Shown: positions 54,287 through 63,301 of the stretch, in pieces
Layout of the letters: each line of letters starts with the position of its first letter
Position numbering within the stretch: the first letter of the stretch is position 1
Assembly (NCBI GenBank): GCA_902774155.1
Contig: CACYHF010000002.1
Span: 1-64,000, forward strand
Length of the DNA: 64,000 nt
Origin: an uncultured Bacteroidia bacterium
GTDB lineage: Bacteria > Bacteroidota > Bacteroidia > Bacteroidales > UBA932
Reading direction: 5' to 3'
Position numbers and translations under genes: made by a program
The notes under the pieces: model-generated
Seen by the model: the letters and a program-made list of their open reading frames with translations, nothing else
Databases searched by the model: none
What the model was told of the DNA's origin: nothing

Positions 54287-56536
54287 TTACAGGCTAAGCA
54301 GCCCGTCGATATCCTTTTGTTCGCCCACCAGCCACAAGACGTCCCCGTCTTCCAACGGCAGGTGGGCGTTGGGTACGTGGAGGTTCCCGTCGGACTTCTC
54401 GATGCCGGCCACCAGACAGTGGTGCTGGCTGCGGATGCCGCTCTCCAGCAGGTTTTTCCCCACGAAGAGAGAATCGGCCTTGATGGGGAGGCGCCGGAGA
54501 ATCATTTCGCTGTTGCTCCAGGTTTCGGGGGTGTCTTCCTGGTGCCGTTGCAGGGCAGCCCCGAAGGTTTCCAGGTCTTTGTCGGTGCCGATTACCTGGA
54601 TGCGGTCCTGCGGGAAAAGCCGGGTGGTGGCCTGTGGGATGTTGATGCGCCGCTGGCCGCGCAGAATGGAGACCACCTGTACACCGTAGCGCTGGCCGAA
54701 GGTGAGTTCGCGCAGCTCCTTGCCGGCCCACTCTACTTCAGCGGGAACATCGAAGATGGCCAGGTGCAGGTCTTTATCCAGGAGACGGGTGGCATATTCG
54801 GGTTTTTTCTTTCCTTCCTGTTCGGCCCGGAAATCGCGGGAGCGGAGGTTAATCATGAAGGTTTCCTCCAGACGGCGGGAAGAGCGCTTGGTCCAGCGGC
54901 TGAAAATCATATAACCCACAGTGAGTAAGGCCAGCAGCAGGATCAGCAGTACCGAGATGTGGAAGAGGCGGGCCAGCACGTAAAAGACAAAGCCCATGGC
55001 GATGAGTACGCGGATGACCACGCTGGCCACCAGCGGCGCGCGGTTGGCCTTGCTTTCCTCCCACAGCTGGGTGAATTCCTCCGACCTGTTGTGCTTGATC
55101 ATCATGGCGCGGAGGAACGGAGCCAACAGTACCAGGATGACTGCGGCGGCGGTCACATGGGCCCAGATGCCCGGAATCCATTTTTCGGCCAGGGGAACCA
55201 GGGCGGTGAATCCCACAATGCAGATGGCGATGCACAGGATACCGTAAATGAGCACCGTGCTCACGATTTTCCTCAGGTATTTCTTCCAGGCATTGTCCTT
55301 GCCGCTGCTGGGTTCGGCCGATTCGGCATAGGATTCCAGGAATGTGCGTGCCCTAGCGGGCAGGTGCCCGTTGATGAAATTGTAGGCTGGATCGGCCATT
55401 CTGATCATGTAGGGCGTGAGGAAGATGGTGATCACGGAAACGGCCACCACAATGGGGTAGAGGAAGCTGCTGGTGACGCCCAGCGCTACGCCCAGGGAGG
55501 CGATGATGAAGGAAAACTCGCCAATCTGGGTAAGGGAACAGCCGCTCTGGACGGCCGTTTTCAACGGCTGGCCGGAGAGCAGCACACCCACGGTGGCAAA
55601 GAAGGACTGCCCCACGATGACCGTGACGGTGATGATGAGGATGGGAAGCCAGTACTGGGCGATCATAGCCGGGTCCACCATCATACCCACAGATACGAAG
55701 AAGATGGCTCCGAAAAGGTCTTTGACGGGTTTGACCAGGTGTTCGATGTGTTCGGCATCCAGGGTTTCGGCCAGGATGGAGCCCATGATGAAGGCGCCGA
55801 AAGCGGCCGAAAAGCCGGTCTTGGCGGCCACGACGACCATCAGGAAACACAAGGCCAGCGACACCACCAGCAGGGTTTCATCGTTCATCAGGGCGCGCGT
55901 TTTCCGTAGGATGAGCGGAATCAGGTAAATGCCCACCACCAGCCACAAAACCAGGAAAAAGACCAGTTTCAGGATGCTCCTAACCAGTTCACCGCCTTCG
56001 AAATTGGCCGATACGGCCACGGTGGACAGCACCACCATGAGCACCACCGCCAGGATATCCTCCAGGATGAGGATGCTCATGACCAGGCCGGCGAATTTCT
56101 TCTGCGAAAGCCCCAGGTCCTGGAAAGCCTTGTAGATGATGGTGGTGGAACTCATGCAGATCATGCCGCCCAGGAACAGGGCGTCCATCTTGCTCCAGCC
56201 AAAGGCCGATCCCACCATGAATCCCAGGAAGATCATCCCGAAAATGATGGTGAGGGCGGCAATGATGGCCGGTCCGCCCACCTTCACGATTTTCTTGAAG
56301 CTGAATTCCAGTCCCAAAGCAAAGAGCAGGAAGATGACGCCGATATCCGACCAAACGTGGATGCTGGCGGCATCTATCACCGACGGAGTGAGGGTAAAGT
56401 GCGGACTGGCCAGGAACCCCGCCACGATATAGCCCAGCACCAAGGGCTGTTTCAATTTCTTGAAAACGAGCGTCATGATGCCGGCGCAGATGAGGATCAG
56501 CGCCAGGTCGGCTATGAGCGGGGCCAGTTCGTTCAT
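54287..56536 (-). CDS. CPA2-family cation:proton antiporter with RCK domains
   Basis: This 749-residue membrane protein has about 12 helices in the first 400 residues, with the family patterns VFLLFALGLEFSF-like (GVIFLLFALGLEFS) and the GGMICMSSTTIIYKAF segment. A further pair of helices around residues 430-560 is unusual for the core. The C-terminus holds two TrkA-C/RCK ligand-sensing domains (RELTFGQRYGVQVVSILRG and GKNLLESGIRSQHHCLVAG). It probably exchanges potassium or sodium for protons under ligand control. Its start codon follows the rny stop directly, with no gap. Confidence 0.9.
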   Translation of the reverse strand: MNELAPLIADLALILICAGIMTLVFKKLKQPLVLGYIVAGFLASPHFTLTPSVIDAASIHVWSDIGVIFLLFALGLEFSFKKIVKVGGPAIIAALTIIFGMIFLGFMVGSAFGWSKMDALFLGGMICMSSTTIIYKAFQDLGLSQKKFAGLVMSILILEDILAVVLMVVLSTVAVSANFEGGELVRSILKLVFFLVLWLVVGIYLIPLILRKTRALMNDETLLVVSLALCFLMVVVAAKTGFSAAFGAFIMGSILAETLDAEHIEHLVKPVKDLFGAIFFVSVGMMVDPAMIAQYWLPILIITVTVIVGQSFFATVGVLLSGQPLKTAVQSGCSLTQIGEFSFIIASLGVALGVTSSFLYPIVVAVSVITIFLTPYMIRMADPAYNFINGHLPARARTFLESYAESAEPSSGKDNAWKKYLRKIVSTVLIYGILCIAICIVGFTALVPLAEKWIPGIWAHVTAAAVILVLLAPFLRAMMIKHNRSEEFTQLWEESKANRAPLVASVVIRVLIAMGFVFYVLARLFHISVLLILLLALLTVGYMIFSRWTKRSSRRLEETFMINLRSRDFRAEQEGKKKPEYATRLLDKDLHLAIFDVPAEVEWAGKELRELTFGQRYGVQVVSILRGQRRINIPQATTRLFPQDRIQVIGTDKDLETFGAALQRHQEDTPETWSNSEMILRRLPIKADSLFVGKNLLESGIRSQHHCLVAGIEKSDGNLHVPNAHLPLEDGDVLWLVGEQKDIDGLLSL

Positions 56537-58078
56537 TTATTTGGCGTAGGCGACGGAACGGGTTTCCCGGATAACGGTGATCTTCACCTGGCCGGGATAG
56601 GTCATTTCGTCCTGGATCTTCTGGGCAATTTCGCCGGAGAGGGTTTCGGCCTGTTGGTCGCTCACCTGGTCTGCGCCTACGATGACACGTAGTTCGCGGC
56701 CAGCCTGGATGGCATAGGCCTTGGTGACACCGGGATAGTTGCCGGCCAGATTCTCCATACCGCGCAAACGCTTGATATAGCTTTCAATCACCTCCCGGCG
56801 GGCACCCGGACGGGCACCGGAGATGGCATCGCCCACCAGTACCAGCGGGGCGTAGAGGGAAGTCATTTCCGTTTCTTCGTGGTGGGCGCCGATGGCGTTG
56901 CAGATTTCGGGTTTTTCCTTGTACTGTTCGGCCAGTTTCATACCCAGCAGGGCGTGCGGCAGATCCGGTTCCTCTTCGGAAACCTTGCCGATATCGTGCA
57001 GAAGGCCGGCGCGTTTGGCGATCTTGGGATTCAGGCCCAGTTCGCTGGCCAGGATGGCACAGATATTGGCCACTTCGCGGCTGTGCTGCAGCAGGTTCTG
57101 ACCATAGGAGGAACGGTATTTCATGCGGCCGATCAGGCGGACCAGTTCCATACTGAGGCCGTGGATGCCCAGGTCTATGCAGGTGCGCTTACCCGTTTCC
57201 AGAATCTCTTCTTCCAGTTGCTTCTGCACCTTGGAAACCACTTCCTCGATGCGGGCCGGATGGATGCGGCCGTCCACTACCAGCTGGTGCAGGGCCAGGC
57301 GGGCTACTTCGCGGCGCACAGGGTCAAAGGCGCTCAGGAGGATGGCGTCCGGGGTGTCGTCCACTACGATTTCCACGCCGGTGGCGGCCTCCAGGGCACG
57401 GATGTTTCTACCTTCGCGGCCGATGATGCGGCCCTTGATTTCATCGCTTTCGATGGGGAAGGTGGTGACGGCATTCTCGATGGCCGTTTCCGTGGCGGTG
57501 CGCTGGATGGTGTTGATAACGATGCGTTTGGCTTCCTTGGCGGCATTCAGGCGGGCTTCGTCGATGGTGTCGTTGATATAGGCCTGGGCTTCGGTGCGGG
57601 CTTCGGCCTTCATAGACTCCATAAGCTGTGTTTTGGCCTCCTGGGCCGACATGCCGGCAACGGCTTCGATCTGGCGAATCACCTGGCCGCGGAGTTCCTC
57701 ATATTCGGCTTCCCGGGCTTTCATCTGCTCCTCCTGGGCCTTGGCCAGATTTCTCTGGTTCTCCGCTTCCTTGATGCGCCGGTCTACCTCGTTGAGCTTT
57801 TGGTTCAGGGTGTTCTCCTTCTGCTTCAGACGGTTCTCCGTTTCCCGCAGCTGGGCGTTCTTTTCGTTGACGGATTTCTCGTGTTCGCTCTTGAGGTTCA
57901 GATACTTCTCCTTGGCCTGAAGGATGCGCTCGTTCTTGATTTTTTCCCCTTCCAGTTCTGCTTTCTCAATGATCTCATCTCGCTTTCCTTTCAGGATGGA
58001 GCGCCGGATGAGTATGTACGCGCCCAGAGCGATGACAGCGCCCAGGACGAATCCGATGACTATACTGATGGTATCCAT
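56537..58078 (-). CDS. rny: Ribonuclease Y
   Basis: This 513-residue endoribonuclease starts mRNA decay. An N-terminal membrane anchor ([20 protein letters not shown]) is followed by a long coiled coil (residues 30-190), a KH domain ([21 protein letters not shown]) and an HD domain with [18 protein letters not shown]. Length is typical. It lies downstream of the zapA region and a structured RNA on the same strand, and its end abuts the antiporter gene, so the two may be co-transcribed. Confidence 0.97.
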   Translation of the reverse strand: MDTISIVIGFVLGAVIALGAYILIRRSILKGKRDEIIEKAELEGEKIKNERILQAKEKYLNLKSEHEKSVNEKNAQLRETENRLKQKENTLNQKLNEVDRRIKEAENQRNLAKAQEEQMKAREAEYEELRGQVIRQIEAVAGMSAQEAKTQLMESMKAEARTEAQAYINDTIDEARLNAAKEAKRIVINTIQRTATETAIENAVTTFPIESDEIKGRIIGREGRNIRALEAATGVEIVVDDTPDAILLSAFDPVRREVARLALHQLVVDGRIHPARIEEVVSKVQKQLEEEILETGKRTCIDLGIHGLSMELVRLIGRMKYRSSYGQNLLQHSREVANICAILASELGLNPKIAKRAGLLHDIGKVSEEEPDLPHALLGMKLAEQYKEKPEICNAIGAHHEETEMTSLYAPLVLVGDAISGARPGARREVIESYIKRLRGMENLAGNYPGVTKAYAIQAGRELRVIVGADQVSDQQAETLSGEIAQKIQDEMTYPGQVKITVIRETRSVAYAK

Positions 58079-58107
58079 AAAAATATATTGTGTATAAAGT
58101 GTTTACA

Positions 58108-58140
58108 ATAAAAGCAGCTTCCTGCCGTGAGGAAACTGCT
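58108..58140 (-). terminator. Terminator after the structured RNA
   Basis: On the minus strand GCAGTTTCCT and AGGAAGCTGC pair (one G-U) around CACGGC, followed by TTTTATTG. It lies between the candidate RNA and rny. Confidence 0.75.
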
Positions 58141-58145
58141 TCATG

Positions 58146-58300
58146 AAAAAAGCCGCCAGCATCTAGTCAGAAAATCTTAATGAATAAGATTTGGGTGCCA
58201 TCCGGTCTCTGGTATCCCATCGGGTGGGCCCGCCATCTCCGGCTTGAGTCATCCCTGTTTCGTTGAAACTTGTTGATTTCAGCTTTCGATGGGTGACGGC
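58146..58300 (-). ncRNA. ssrS: Structured RNA between zapA and rny; 6S RNA candidate
   Basis: On the minus strand the segment starts right after the zapA stop with GCCGTCA, which pairs over about 140 nt with TGGCGGC, and TTTTTT follows. A second long-range helix CCCATCG/CGATGGG, a GTTTC/GAAAC hairpin and a perfect AAATCTTA/TAAGATTT hairpin lie inside. No protein frame is convincing. A closing stem around a large internal region, a length near 150 nt and the position next to zapA (the partner of 6S RNA in many bacteria) suggest 6S RNA; the family was not verified. A structured leader of rny is the alternative. Confidence 0.5.
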
Positions 58301-58303
58301 TTA

Positions 58304-58591
58304 TTATTTTCCGTTGTCCTTAAGATAGTTTTCCAAGTCCCTGGCAAGCTGTTTTTCAGCTTCCTGGATTTGGTTGATGTCCTTCTGCAAACCCAGACGG
58401 AGGACCGTCTCATTGAGGGCTATCATAGACAGCAGGTCTGAGACGTTCTTGCCGGGGTGGGTCCGGGTGTAGGCGGCGAAGCGCTTGTTGATGGTATCTG
58501 CAGCCAGACGGTACAACTGCTCCGCTTCCGGAGAAGAGGCCGTCAGGTTGAACATGCGACCGGCAATCTTTACGCTGATTTTCTGGTCCAT
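58304..58591 (-). CDS. zapA: Cell division protein ZapA
   Basis: This 95-residue protein binds FtsZ and bundles its filaments at the division site. It starts MDQKISVKIAGRMFNLT and continues with SPEAEQLYRLAADTINKRF and a C-terminal helix (GLQKDINQIQEAEKQLARDL), the ZapA arrangement. The ATG at 58591 overlaps the stop of the upstream small gene by 1 nt (TGATG) and was preferred over 58618. The structured RNA begins 4 nt after its end. Confidence 0.9.
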   Translation of the reverse strand: MDQKISVKIAGRMFNLTASSPEAEQLYRLAADTINKRFAAYTRTHPGKNVSDLLSMIALNETVLRLGLQKDINQIQEAEKQLARDLENYLKDNGK

Positions 58592-58863
58592 CACGCTTCC
58601 TCCAAATAGGAGATGCACTTATCAATCTCCCTGATTAAAGTATCTACCTTGGCTTTTGCCTGCGCGTTGAAAGTGCCGCTGGAGAAAGCCTCGGCCAGTT
58701 TCCTGGTTTCTATCTCGGATTCCAGTTCATGTATCTGTTTCCTCAGGCGGGCACCGGTTTCCTCACACGCCTGTAGCTCCTGGCGAAGATGTTCGTTCTC
58801 CGCCTTCACAGCCTCATATCGTGCAATCAACTGTTCAATCTGTGGTCTGATTTGTTCCAGCAT
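58591..58863 (-). CDS. Small coiled-coil protein upstream of zapA (ZapB-like)
   Basis: The 90-residue protein is almost all coiled coil (QLIARYEAVKAENEHLRQEL, RKQIHELESEIETRKL). In Bacteroidales a protein like this precedes zapA and is often annotated ZapB or a division-associated coiled-coil protein. The name rests on size, coiled coil and position only. It is translationally coupled to zapA by a TGATG junction and preceded by a -7 box. Confidence 0.75.
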   Translation of the reverse strand: MLEQIRPQIEQLIARYEAVKAENEHLRQELQACEETGARLRKQIHELESEIETRKLAEAFSSGTFNAQAKAKVDTLIREIDKCISYLEEA

Positions 58864-58886
58864 AGCCGGTTTTAGCCCTATCTCTG

Positions 58887-58894
58887 CAAAAATA
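58887..58894 (-). promoter_or_regulatory. -7 box TATTTTTG for the zapB-like/zapA operon
   Basis: The forward strand reads CAAAAATA; the minus-strand box lies 23 nt before the zapB-like ATG. It sits directly after the PNP operon terminator. Confidence 0.5.
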
Positions 58895-58895
58895 C

Positions 58896-58936
58896 AAAAA
58901 AACTTCCAATGTTCTGCATCCCATTGAAAGTTTTTT
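58896..58936 (-). terminator. Terminator of the mtaD-PNP operon
   Basis: On the minus strand CTTTCAATG and CATTGGAAG pair (one bulge) and TTTTTTT follows. The other side also has an A/T tract, so it may work both ways. It lies 29 nt after the last PNP gene. Confidence 0.78.
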
Positions 58937-58964
58937 AAATAAAGAAACTATTAGATATTGTATC

Positions 58965-59801
58965 TTAAAGCTTTTCGATGAGTCTTTTGAAGATACACGT
59001 CATCTTATCGGCCGCTGAATCAGCGGCTTTCACAATGGCATCTCCGTCGGTGACGTATTCTTCGTCGTCGGAGGCGGGGGCCACGTCCGTAATCACGGAC
59101 ATACCGAAGACGGGAATGCTGCTGTGCCGGGCCACGATCACCTCCGAGGTGGTGGACATACCCACGGCATCGGCGCCGATCAGGCGGAAATAGCGGTATT
59201 CGGCCGGCGTTTCATAGCAGGGGCCGGTGCAGGCCACATAGACGCCTTTCTGCAGCTGGATGCCTTCATCGGCGGCAATCTGCTCCGCCATGCGGATGAG
59301 GTTGGGGTCGTACGGGCGGGTCATGTCCGGGAAACGGGGGCCGAAATCCTCCAGATTAGGGCCGATGAGCGGGTTGGGCAGCAGGTTGATATGGTCGCGG
59401 ATGATCATGAGGTCTCCCACGTGGTAGTCCAGGTTGGTGGCCCCGGCGGCGTTGGACACGAACAGATAGCGGATGCCCAGGCGGATCATCACCCGGATGG
59501 GGAGGGTGACCAGGTTCATGCCGTAGCCTTCGTAATAGTGGATGCGTCCCTGCATGGCAATCACGTACTTGCCCGACAGTTTGCCCACGATGAAATTGCC
59601 TTTATGGCCGATGGCCGTGGAGATGGGGAAGCCCGGGATGTTCTTGTAGGGGATAACCAGCGGGTCCTCAATCTGTTCGGCCAGCTTGCCCAATCCGCTG
59701 CCCAGGACGATCCCCACAACGGGACGGCAGTCTCCCAAGCGTTCTTCCAGCCGGGATTTCAGCAGATCTGCAGCCAGTGTAATACTTTCTAAATAACTCA
59801 T
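58965..59801 (-). CDS. Purine nucleoside phosphorylase, Asp-type paralog
   Basis: This 278-residue trimeric-type PNP splits purine nucleosides with phosphate. The phosphate-binding GSGLG and the HYYEGYGM and SNAAGATN motifs are present, as is the base-binding Glu in CTGPCYETPAE. Where classical PNPs have Asn in the SxITN motif (human Asn243), this protein has Asp (SVITDVAPASDDEEY). In human MTA phosphorylase that position is Asp, and the same change in human PNP moves preference towards 6-aminopurines. So this copy may accept adenosine or methylthioadenosine. It is 4 nt after the second PNP gene. Confidence 0.92.
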   Translation of the reverse strand: MSYLESITLAADLLKSRLEERLGDCRPVVGIVLGSGLGKLAEQIEDPLVIPYKNIPGFPISTAIGHKGNFIVGKLSGKYVIAMQGRIHYYEGYGMNLVTLPIRVMIRLGIRYLFVSNAAGATNLDYHVGDLMIIRDHINLLPNPLIGPNLEDFGPRFPDMTRPYDPNLIRMAEQIAADEGIQLQKGVYVACTGPCYETPAEYRYFRLIGADAVGMSTTSEVIVARHSSIPVFGMSVITDVAPASDDEEYVTDGDAIVKAADSAADKMTCIFKRLIEKL

Positions 59802-59805
59802 TTAC

Positions 59806-60633
59806 TTAAAGTTTTTCAATCATTTTGGTAATGAGCCGCGTCATTTTATGGGCCGCGGCTGCGGCCGCCACCAATACATCCTCTCCGTCGTTTTCGAAAT
59901 CATCGGCGTAATCGTCGTGGGCTTCGTTGGTGATGACGGAGATTCCGAATACCGGGATGCCGGCGTGCCGCGCTACAATCACTTCCGGCACGGTGGACAT
60001 ACCCACGGCGTCGCCGCCCAGGATGCGGAAGTATTTGTATTCGGCGGGGGTCTCATAGGATGGACCGGTTCCGCCCACGTAGACCCCCTGATGTAGGGGA
60101 ATGTCTTCTTCGGCCCCTATCTGCAGGGCCAGTCGGATGAGACTGCGGTCGTACGGACGGGTCATGTCCGGGAAACGGGGACCGTAATCTTCGAAGTTGG
60201 GGCCGATGAGGGGGTTGGGCAACAGGTTGATGTGATCCCGGATGATCATAAGGTCTCCCACATGGTAGTTCAGGTTGGTGCCGCCGGCGGCATTGGATAC
60301 GATGAGGGTACGGATGCCCACGCCGATCATCACGCGGATGGGGAGCACCACCTTGTCCATACCGTAACCTTCGTAGAAGTGGATGCGTCCCTGCATGGCG
60401 ATGACGGTTTTCCCTCCCAGCTGTCCCACGATGAAGTTGCCTTTGTGGCCGCTGGCGGTGGAGACGGGGAAACCGGGCAGCTCGCGATAGGGAATCACCA
60501 ACGGGTCCTGGATGGCATCGGCCAGCTGGCCCAGGCCGCTTCCCAGCACGATGCCCAGCACCGGTCTGCGCCCGTTCATGCGCTGCTTCAGGCAGGCAGT
60601 AATCCCCTGGATGATTTCAATTCTTGGATCCAT
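59806..60633 (-). CDS. Purine nucleoside phosphorylase, Asn-type
   Basis: This 275-residue trimeric-type PNP is a close paralog of the next gene downstream. It has [27 protein letters not shown], the Glu motif [11 protein letters not shown] and the classical Asn in [10 protein letters not shown], which selects 6-oxopurines such as inosine and guanosine. Next to an MTA/SAH deaminase it may also split methylthioinosine; this is inference from context. It lies 12 nt after mtaD and 4 nt before the paralog. Confidence 0.93.
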   Translation of the reverse strand: MDPRIEIIQGITACLKQRMNGRRPVLGIVLGSGLGQLADAIQDPLVIPYRELPGFPVSTASGHKGNFIVGQLGGKTVIAMQGRIHFYEGYGMDKVVLPIRVMIGVGIRTLIVSNAAGGTNLNYHVGDLMIIRDHINLLPNPLIGPNFEDYGPRFPDMTRPYDRSLIRLALQIGAEEDIPLHQGVYVGGTGPSYETPAEYKYFRILGGDAVGMSTVPEVIVARHAGIPVFGISVITNEAHDDYADDFENDGEDVLVAAAAAAHKMTRLITKMIEKL

Positions 60634-60645
60634 CGTTTTGCTGCG

Positions 60646-61896
60646 TTAGATTTGTGAGAGCACCTTGCGAGCACTGGCAAGGATTTCGGCCTCCTGGGGG
60701 ATGACGCCTTCCCGCATCACCCATTTGCCCCGTACCAGCACGGAGGAAACGGCCCGGCTGCCGGCTGCGTAGATGAGATTGGCGGTGACGGACCCCGGTG
60801 ACAGGAAGTAGGAATTGTCCAGGTCCAGGAGGACGAGGTCTGCCCAGGAGCCTTCGCGGATGACGCCGGAGTCGATTCCCAGGGCCTTGGCACCGTGGGC
60901 GGTGGCACAGTCCAGAAGTTCCTGCAGAGGCATGGCCAGGGGATCCGAGCGCCAGGCTTTCTGCATGATGGCGGCGGTTTTCATATGCGCAAGCATATCC
61001 ATATCGTTGGCCGATGAAGCGCCGTCCGTGCCGATGCACACGTTCACGCCGGCATTCCGGAGTTCGTTGTAACGGAAACGGTAACCGGAAGCCAGTTTCA
61101 GGTTGGAGTGGATGTTGTGCACGCAGTTGACGCGGTGTTCGCCCAGGATGCGGACATCTTCGTCCGAAAGGTGGAGGCAGTGTGCCGCAATCACGTGCGG
61201 TCCCCAGATGCCCAATTGTTCGAAGTATTCGGTGGGGGAGAGACCGCCGTGGGCACGGCGGCAGTCTTCGTTTTCCACCTTGGTTTCCGACAGATGCAGG
61301 TGTACCTTGAGGCCGTGGTCCAGGGCGAACTGGTTGGCCCAGACGATGTTTTCCTTGCAGACGGTGTATACCGAGTGGATGGAGATGGCGAACTGGGACT
61401 CCGGCCCCCAGTCCAGCGTGCGTTCGTACAGCCGCTGGCAGGCTTCCCGCTGCTTGCGGGCCAGTTCCGGATTATGGGAATCCAGGAAGATGAAGGAAAC
61501 CACCGGACGGACGCCCATTTCCAGGGCGGCCTGGCGGGCGTGCGGACAGAACCAGTATTGGTCGTTGAAGGTGGTGGTGCCGCTGCGGATCATTTCCAGG
61601 CAGGCGGCCTTGGTGCTCCAATAAATGAACTCCCGGTCCAGTTTGGCCTCTATTTTCCAGATATTGTTGAGCCAGTCATAAAGGGTTAAATCCTCGTGGA
61701 TGCCGCGCAGCAGGATCATGGCGGCGTGGGTGTGCATGTTCACCAGGCCTGGAATGACGGCCAGGCGGCTGCCGTCCACGATTTCTGCGCCAGGAATCTC
61801 TTCCGTGATGGGACCGATACGGCCGATGCGTCCTTCATCGTTGATGAGGATATCGGTACGGGTTGCACCGTGCAGGATATTCTTAAGGAGGATCAT
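60646..61896 (-). CDS. mtaD: MTA/SAH deaminase-like amidohydrolase
   Basis: This 416-residue amidohydrolase resembles 5'-methylthioadenosine/S-adenosylhomocysteine deaminases. Metal ligands are in PGLVNMHTHAAM, VHLHLSET and AAHCLHLSDED, and the Asp in VCIGTDGASSANDMDMLAHM. It would turn MTA into methylthioinosine, which PNP could then split. It is first in an operon with two PNPs, which fits a purine salvage route. The terminator of the upstream PUR gene ends just before it. Confidence 0.9.
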   Translation of the reverse strand: MILLKNILHGATRTDILINDEGRIGRIGPITEEIPGAEIVDGSRLAVIPGLVNMHTHAAMILLRGIHEDLTLYDWLNNIWKIEAKLDREFIYWSTKAACLEMIRSGTTTFNDQYWFCPHARQAALEMGVRPVVSFIFLDSHNPELARKQREACQRLYERTLDWGPESQFAISIHSVYTVCKENIVWANQFALDHGLKVHLHLSETKVENEDCRRAHGGLSPTEYFEQLGIWGPHVIAAHCLHLSDEDVRILGEHRVNCVHNIHSNLKLASGYRFRYNELRNAGVNVCIGTDGASSANDMDMLAHMKTAAIMQKAWRSDPLAMPLQELLDCATAHGAKALGIDSGVIREGSWADLVLLDLDNSYFLSPGSVTANLIYAAGSRAVSSVLVRGKWVMREGVIPQEAEILASARKVLSQI

Positions 61897-61909
61897 CGGT
61901 TCGGGTTTG

Positions 61910-61936
61910 AAAAAACCGGCAGGGCGTGCCGGTTTC
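61910..61936 (-). terminator. Terminator of the PUR-family gene
   Basis: On the minus strand AAACCGGCA and TGCCGGTTT form a perfect 9-bp stem around CGCCC and continue into a T-tract, just after the PUR gene's stop. Confidence 0.88.
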
Positions 61937-61944
61937 AGAGATGT

Positions 61945-62292
61945 TTAAAATTCTTCTTCGGAGCCCTCCTGTTCCTCCCGCGAAGGGTATTGGCGGATGG
62001 GTTGGTCGTGCAGAAGATCATGCATAATGTAGCGCACGGCGTCCTGAAGGCCTTCCTGGAATTTCTCGAAGTCCTCCTTGTAGAGGAAAATCTTATGTTT
62101 GTCATACGTGAAGGAACCGTCCCGTTCCTGGCGACGCTTGCTTTCCGTAATGGTCAGGTAAAAATCGTTATTACCTTTGGTGGATTTGACATCAAAAAAA
62201 TAGGTTCGCTTGCCGGCGCGTACCGGCTTGGAGTACACGTCCTCTGAATTTCTCTCCTGAGCGCGAAAACGCTCGTAATCTTCACTGTACAT
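61945..62292 (-). CDS. PUR-family (DUF3276) DNA/RNA-binding protein
   Basis: This 115-residue protein matches the Bacteroidota PUR-alpha-like group: VRAGKRTYFFDVKSTKGNN, then FYLTITESKR and DKHKIFLYKEDFEKF, forming one PUR repeat that binds single-stranded nucleic acid. The C-terminus is acidic (EEQEGSEEEF). Its role in the cell is not known. It has its own promoter and terminator and diverges from nusB. Confidence 0.9.
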   Translation of the reverse strand: MYSEDYERFRAQERNSEDVYSKPVRAGKRTYFFDVKSTKGNNDFYLTITESKRRQERDGSFTYDKHKIFLYKEDFEKFQEGLQDAVRYIMHDLLHDQPIRQYPSREEQEGSEEEF

Positions 62293-62323
62293 ACCTTCTG
62301 TTGGTTTTTTTGTTTTCCGTTTA

Positions 62324-62331
62324 CAAAAATA
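62324..62331 (-). promoter_or_regulatory. -7 box TATTTTTG for the PUR gene
   Basis: The forward strand reads CAAAAATA; the minus-strand box lies 31 nt upstream of the PUR gene's ATG at 62292. Confidence 0.5.
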
Positions 62332-62353
62332 AGGGAAATTATTGAAAAAACAC

Positions 62354-62361
62354 TAACTTTG
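62354..62361 (+). promoter_or_regulatory. -7 box TAACTTTG for nusB
   Basis: TAACTTTG lies 19 nt upstream of the nusB ATG at 62381 and is divergent from the PUR promoter. Confidence 0.55.
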
Positions 62362-62380
62362 TGGAAATTTATTTGACAGT

Positions 62381-63301
62381 ATGCTCAACCGCCGTATCCT
62401 CAGAATTAAGGCTTTCAAGGTCCTGTATTCCTATGCAGAGAATCCGGACCTCAGCTTGAAAGAGGCGCTTTCCGGATTCGAGGTTTCCTGCGAAGCCACC
62501 CGGGACCTTTACCTGTATATGCTGGGCATCATCCCCGCCCTCACGGCGGAAGCCGCCCGTCGCATCGAGGCCGCGCGCGGAAAGTTCAACCCCACCCGGG
62601 AAGACCTTCACCCCAATCTCAAGTTCGTCCAGAACGGCCTGTCGGCCCTTTTGGAGCAAGATCCGGATTTTCAGAAACTTCTGGAAAAGAAAAAAATGTC
62701 CTGGGAGCAGAACGACGCTTTCCTGCACACGCTGTACGAGCAACTGAAAACGCGTGACTATTATCAGGAATATCTGAACGCCCCGGAGCAGTCCCTCCAG
62801 CAGGATGCCGCCCTGTGGAAATGCATCTTCGAGCAGGAGTTTGAAGACGACGAACAACTGGCCGCCATTCTGGAAGACCTTTCCATCCACTGGGCCGACG
62901 ACCTGGGTTACGTACTGGGTTGCTGCATCCGCAGCCTGGAAGATATGGCCCGCAAAGGCCGCTGGAACCTTCCGTCCCTGTATCAGCCGGACTCCCGTGA
63001 CTTTGCCCGGAAGCTTCTTACGGTCACCTACGGCCGTTTCCAGGAATTCAGTGACCTGATCGCCGCCTCCGTTTCCCAGTGGGAACAGGACCGTCTGTAC
63101 ACCACGGACATCGTCCTCATCGCCATGGGCCTGGCAGAAGCAGAATCCTTCCCGGAGATTCCGCTGCGTGTCACCATCAATGAGTATGTAGAAATTTCCA
63201 AGTATTATTCAACGCCCAAGAGCCGCAGTTTCGTGAACGGTCTGCTGGACCGCCTCATCAAGACGCGGATGGAACAGGGCATCATAAACAAAACCGTATG
63301 A
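62381..63301 (+). CDS. nusB: Transcription antitermination factor NusB, extended Bacteroidota form
   Basis: This 306-residue protein is much longer than the 140-residue NusB of other phyla, as is usual in Bacteroidota. The N-terminus MLNRRILRIKAFKVLYSY and the C-terminal domain DIVLIAMGLAEAESFPEIPLRVTINEYVEISKYYSTPKS hold the NusB signatures; the middle is an extended helical insert. It acts in antitermination of rRNA transcription. It overlaps yajC by 4 nt (ATGA). Confidence 0.94.
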   Translation: MLNRRILRIKAFKVLYSYAENPDLSLKEALSGFEVSCEATRDLYLYMLGIIPALTAEAARRIEAARGKFNPTREDLHPNLKFVQNGLSALLEQDPDFQKLLEKKKMSWEQNDAFLHTLYEQLKTRDYYQEYLNAPEQSLQQDAALWKCIFEQEFEDDEQLAAILEDLSIHWADDLGYVLGCCIRSLEDMARKGRWNLPSLYQPDSRDFARKLLTVTYGRFQEFSDLIAASVSQWEQDRLYTTDIVLIAMGLAEAESFPEIPLRVTINEYVEISKYYSTPKSRSFVNGLLDRLIKTRMEQGIINKTV

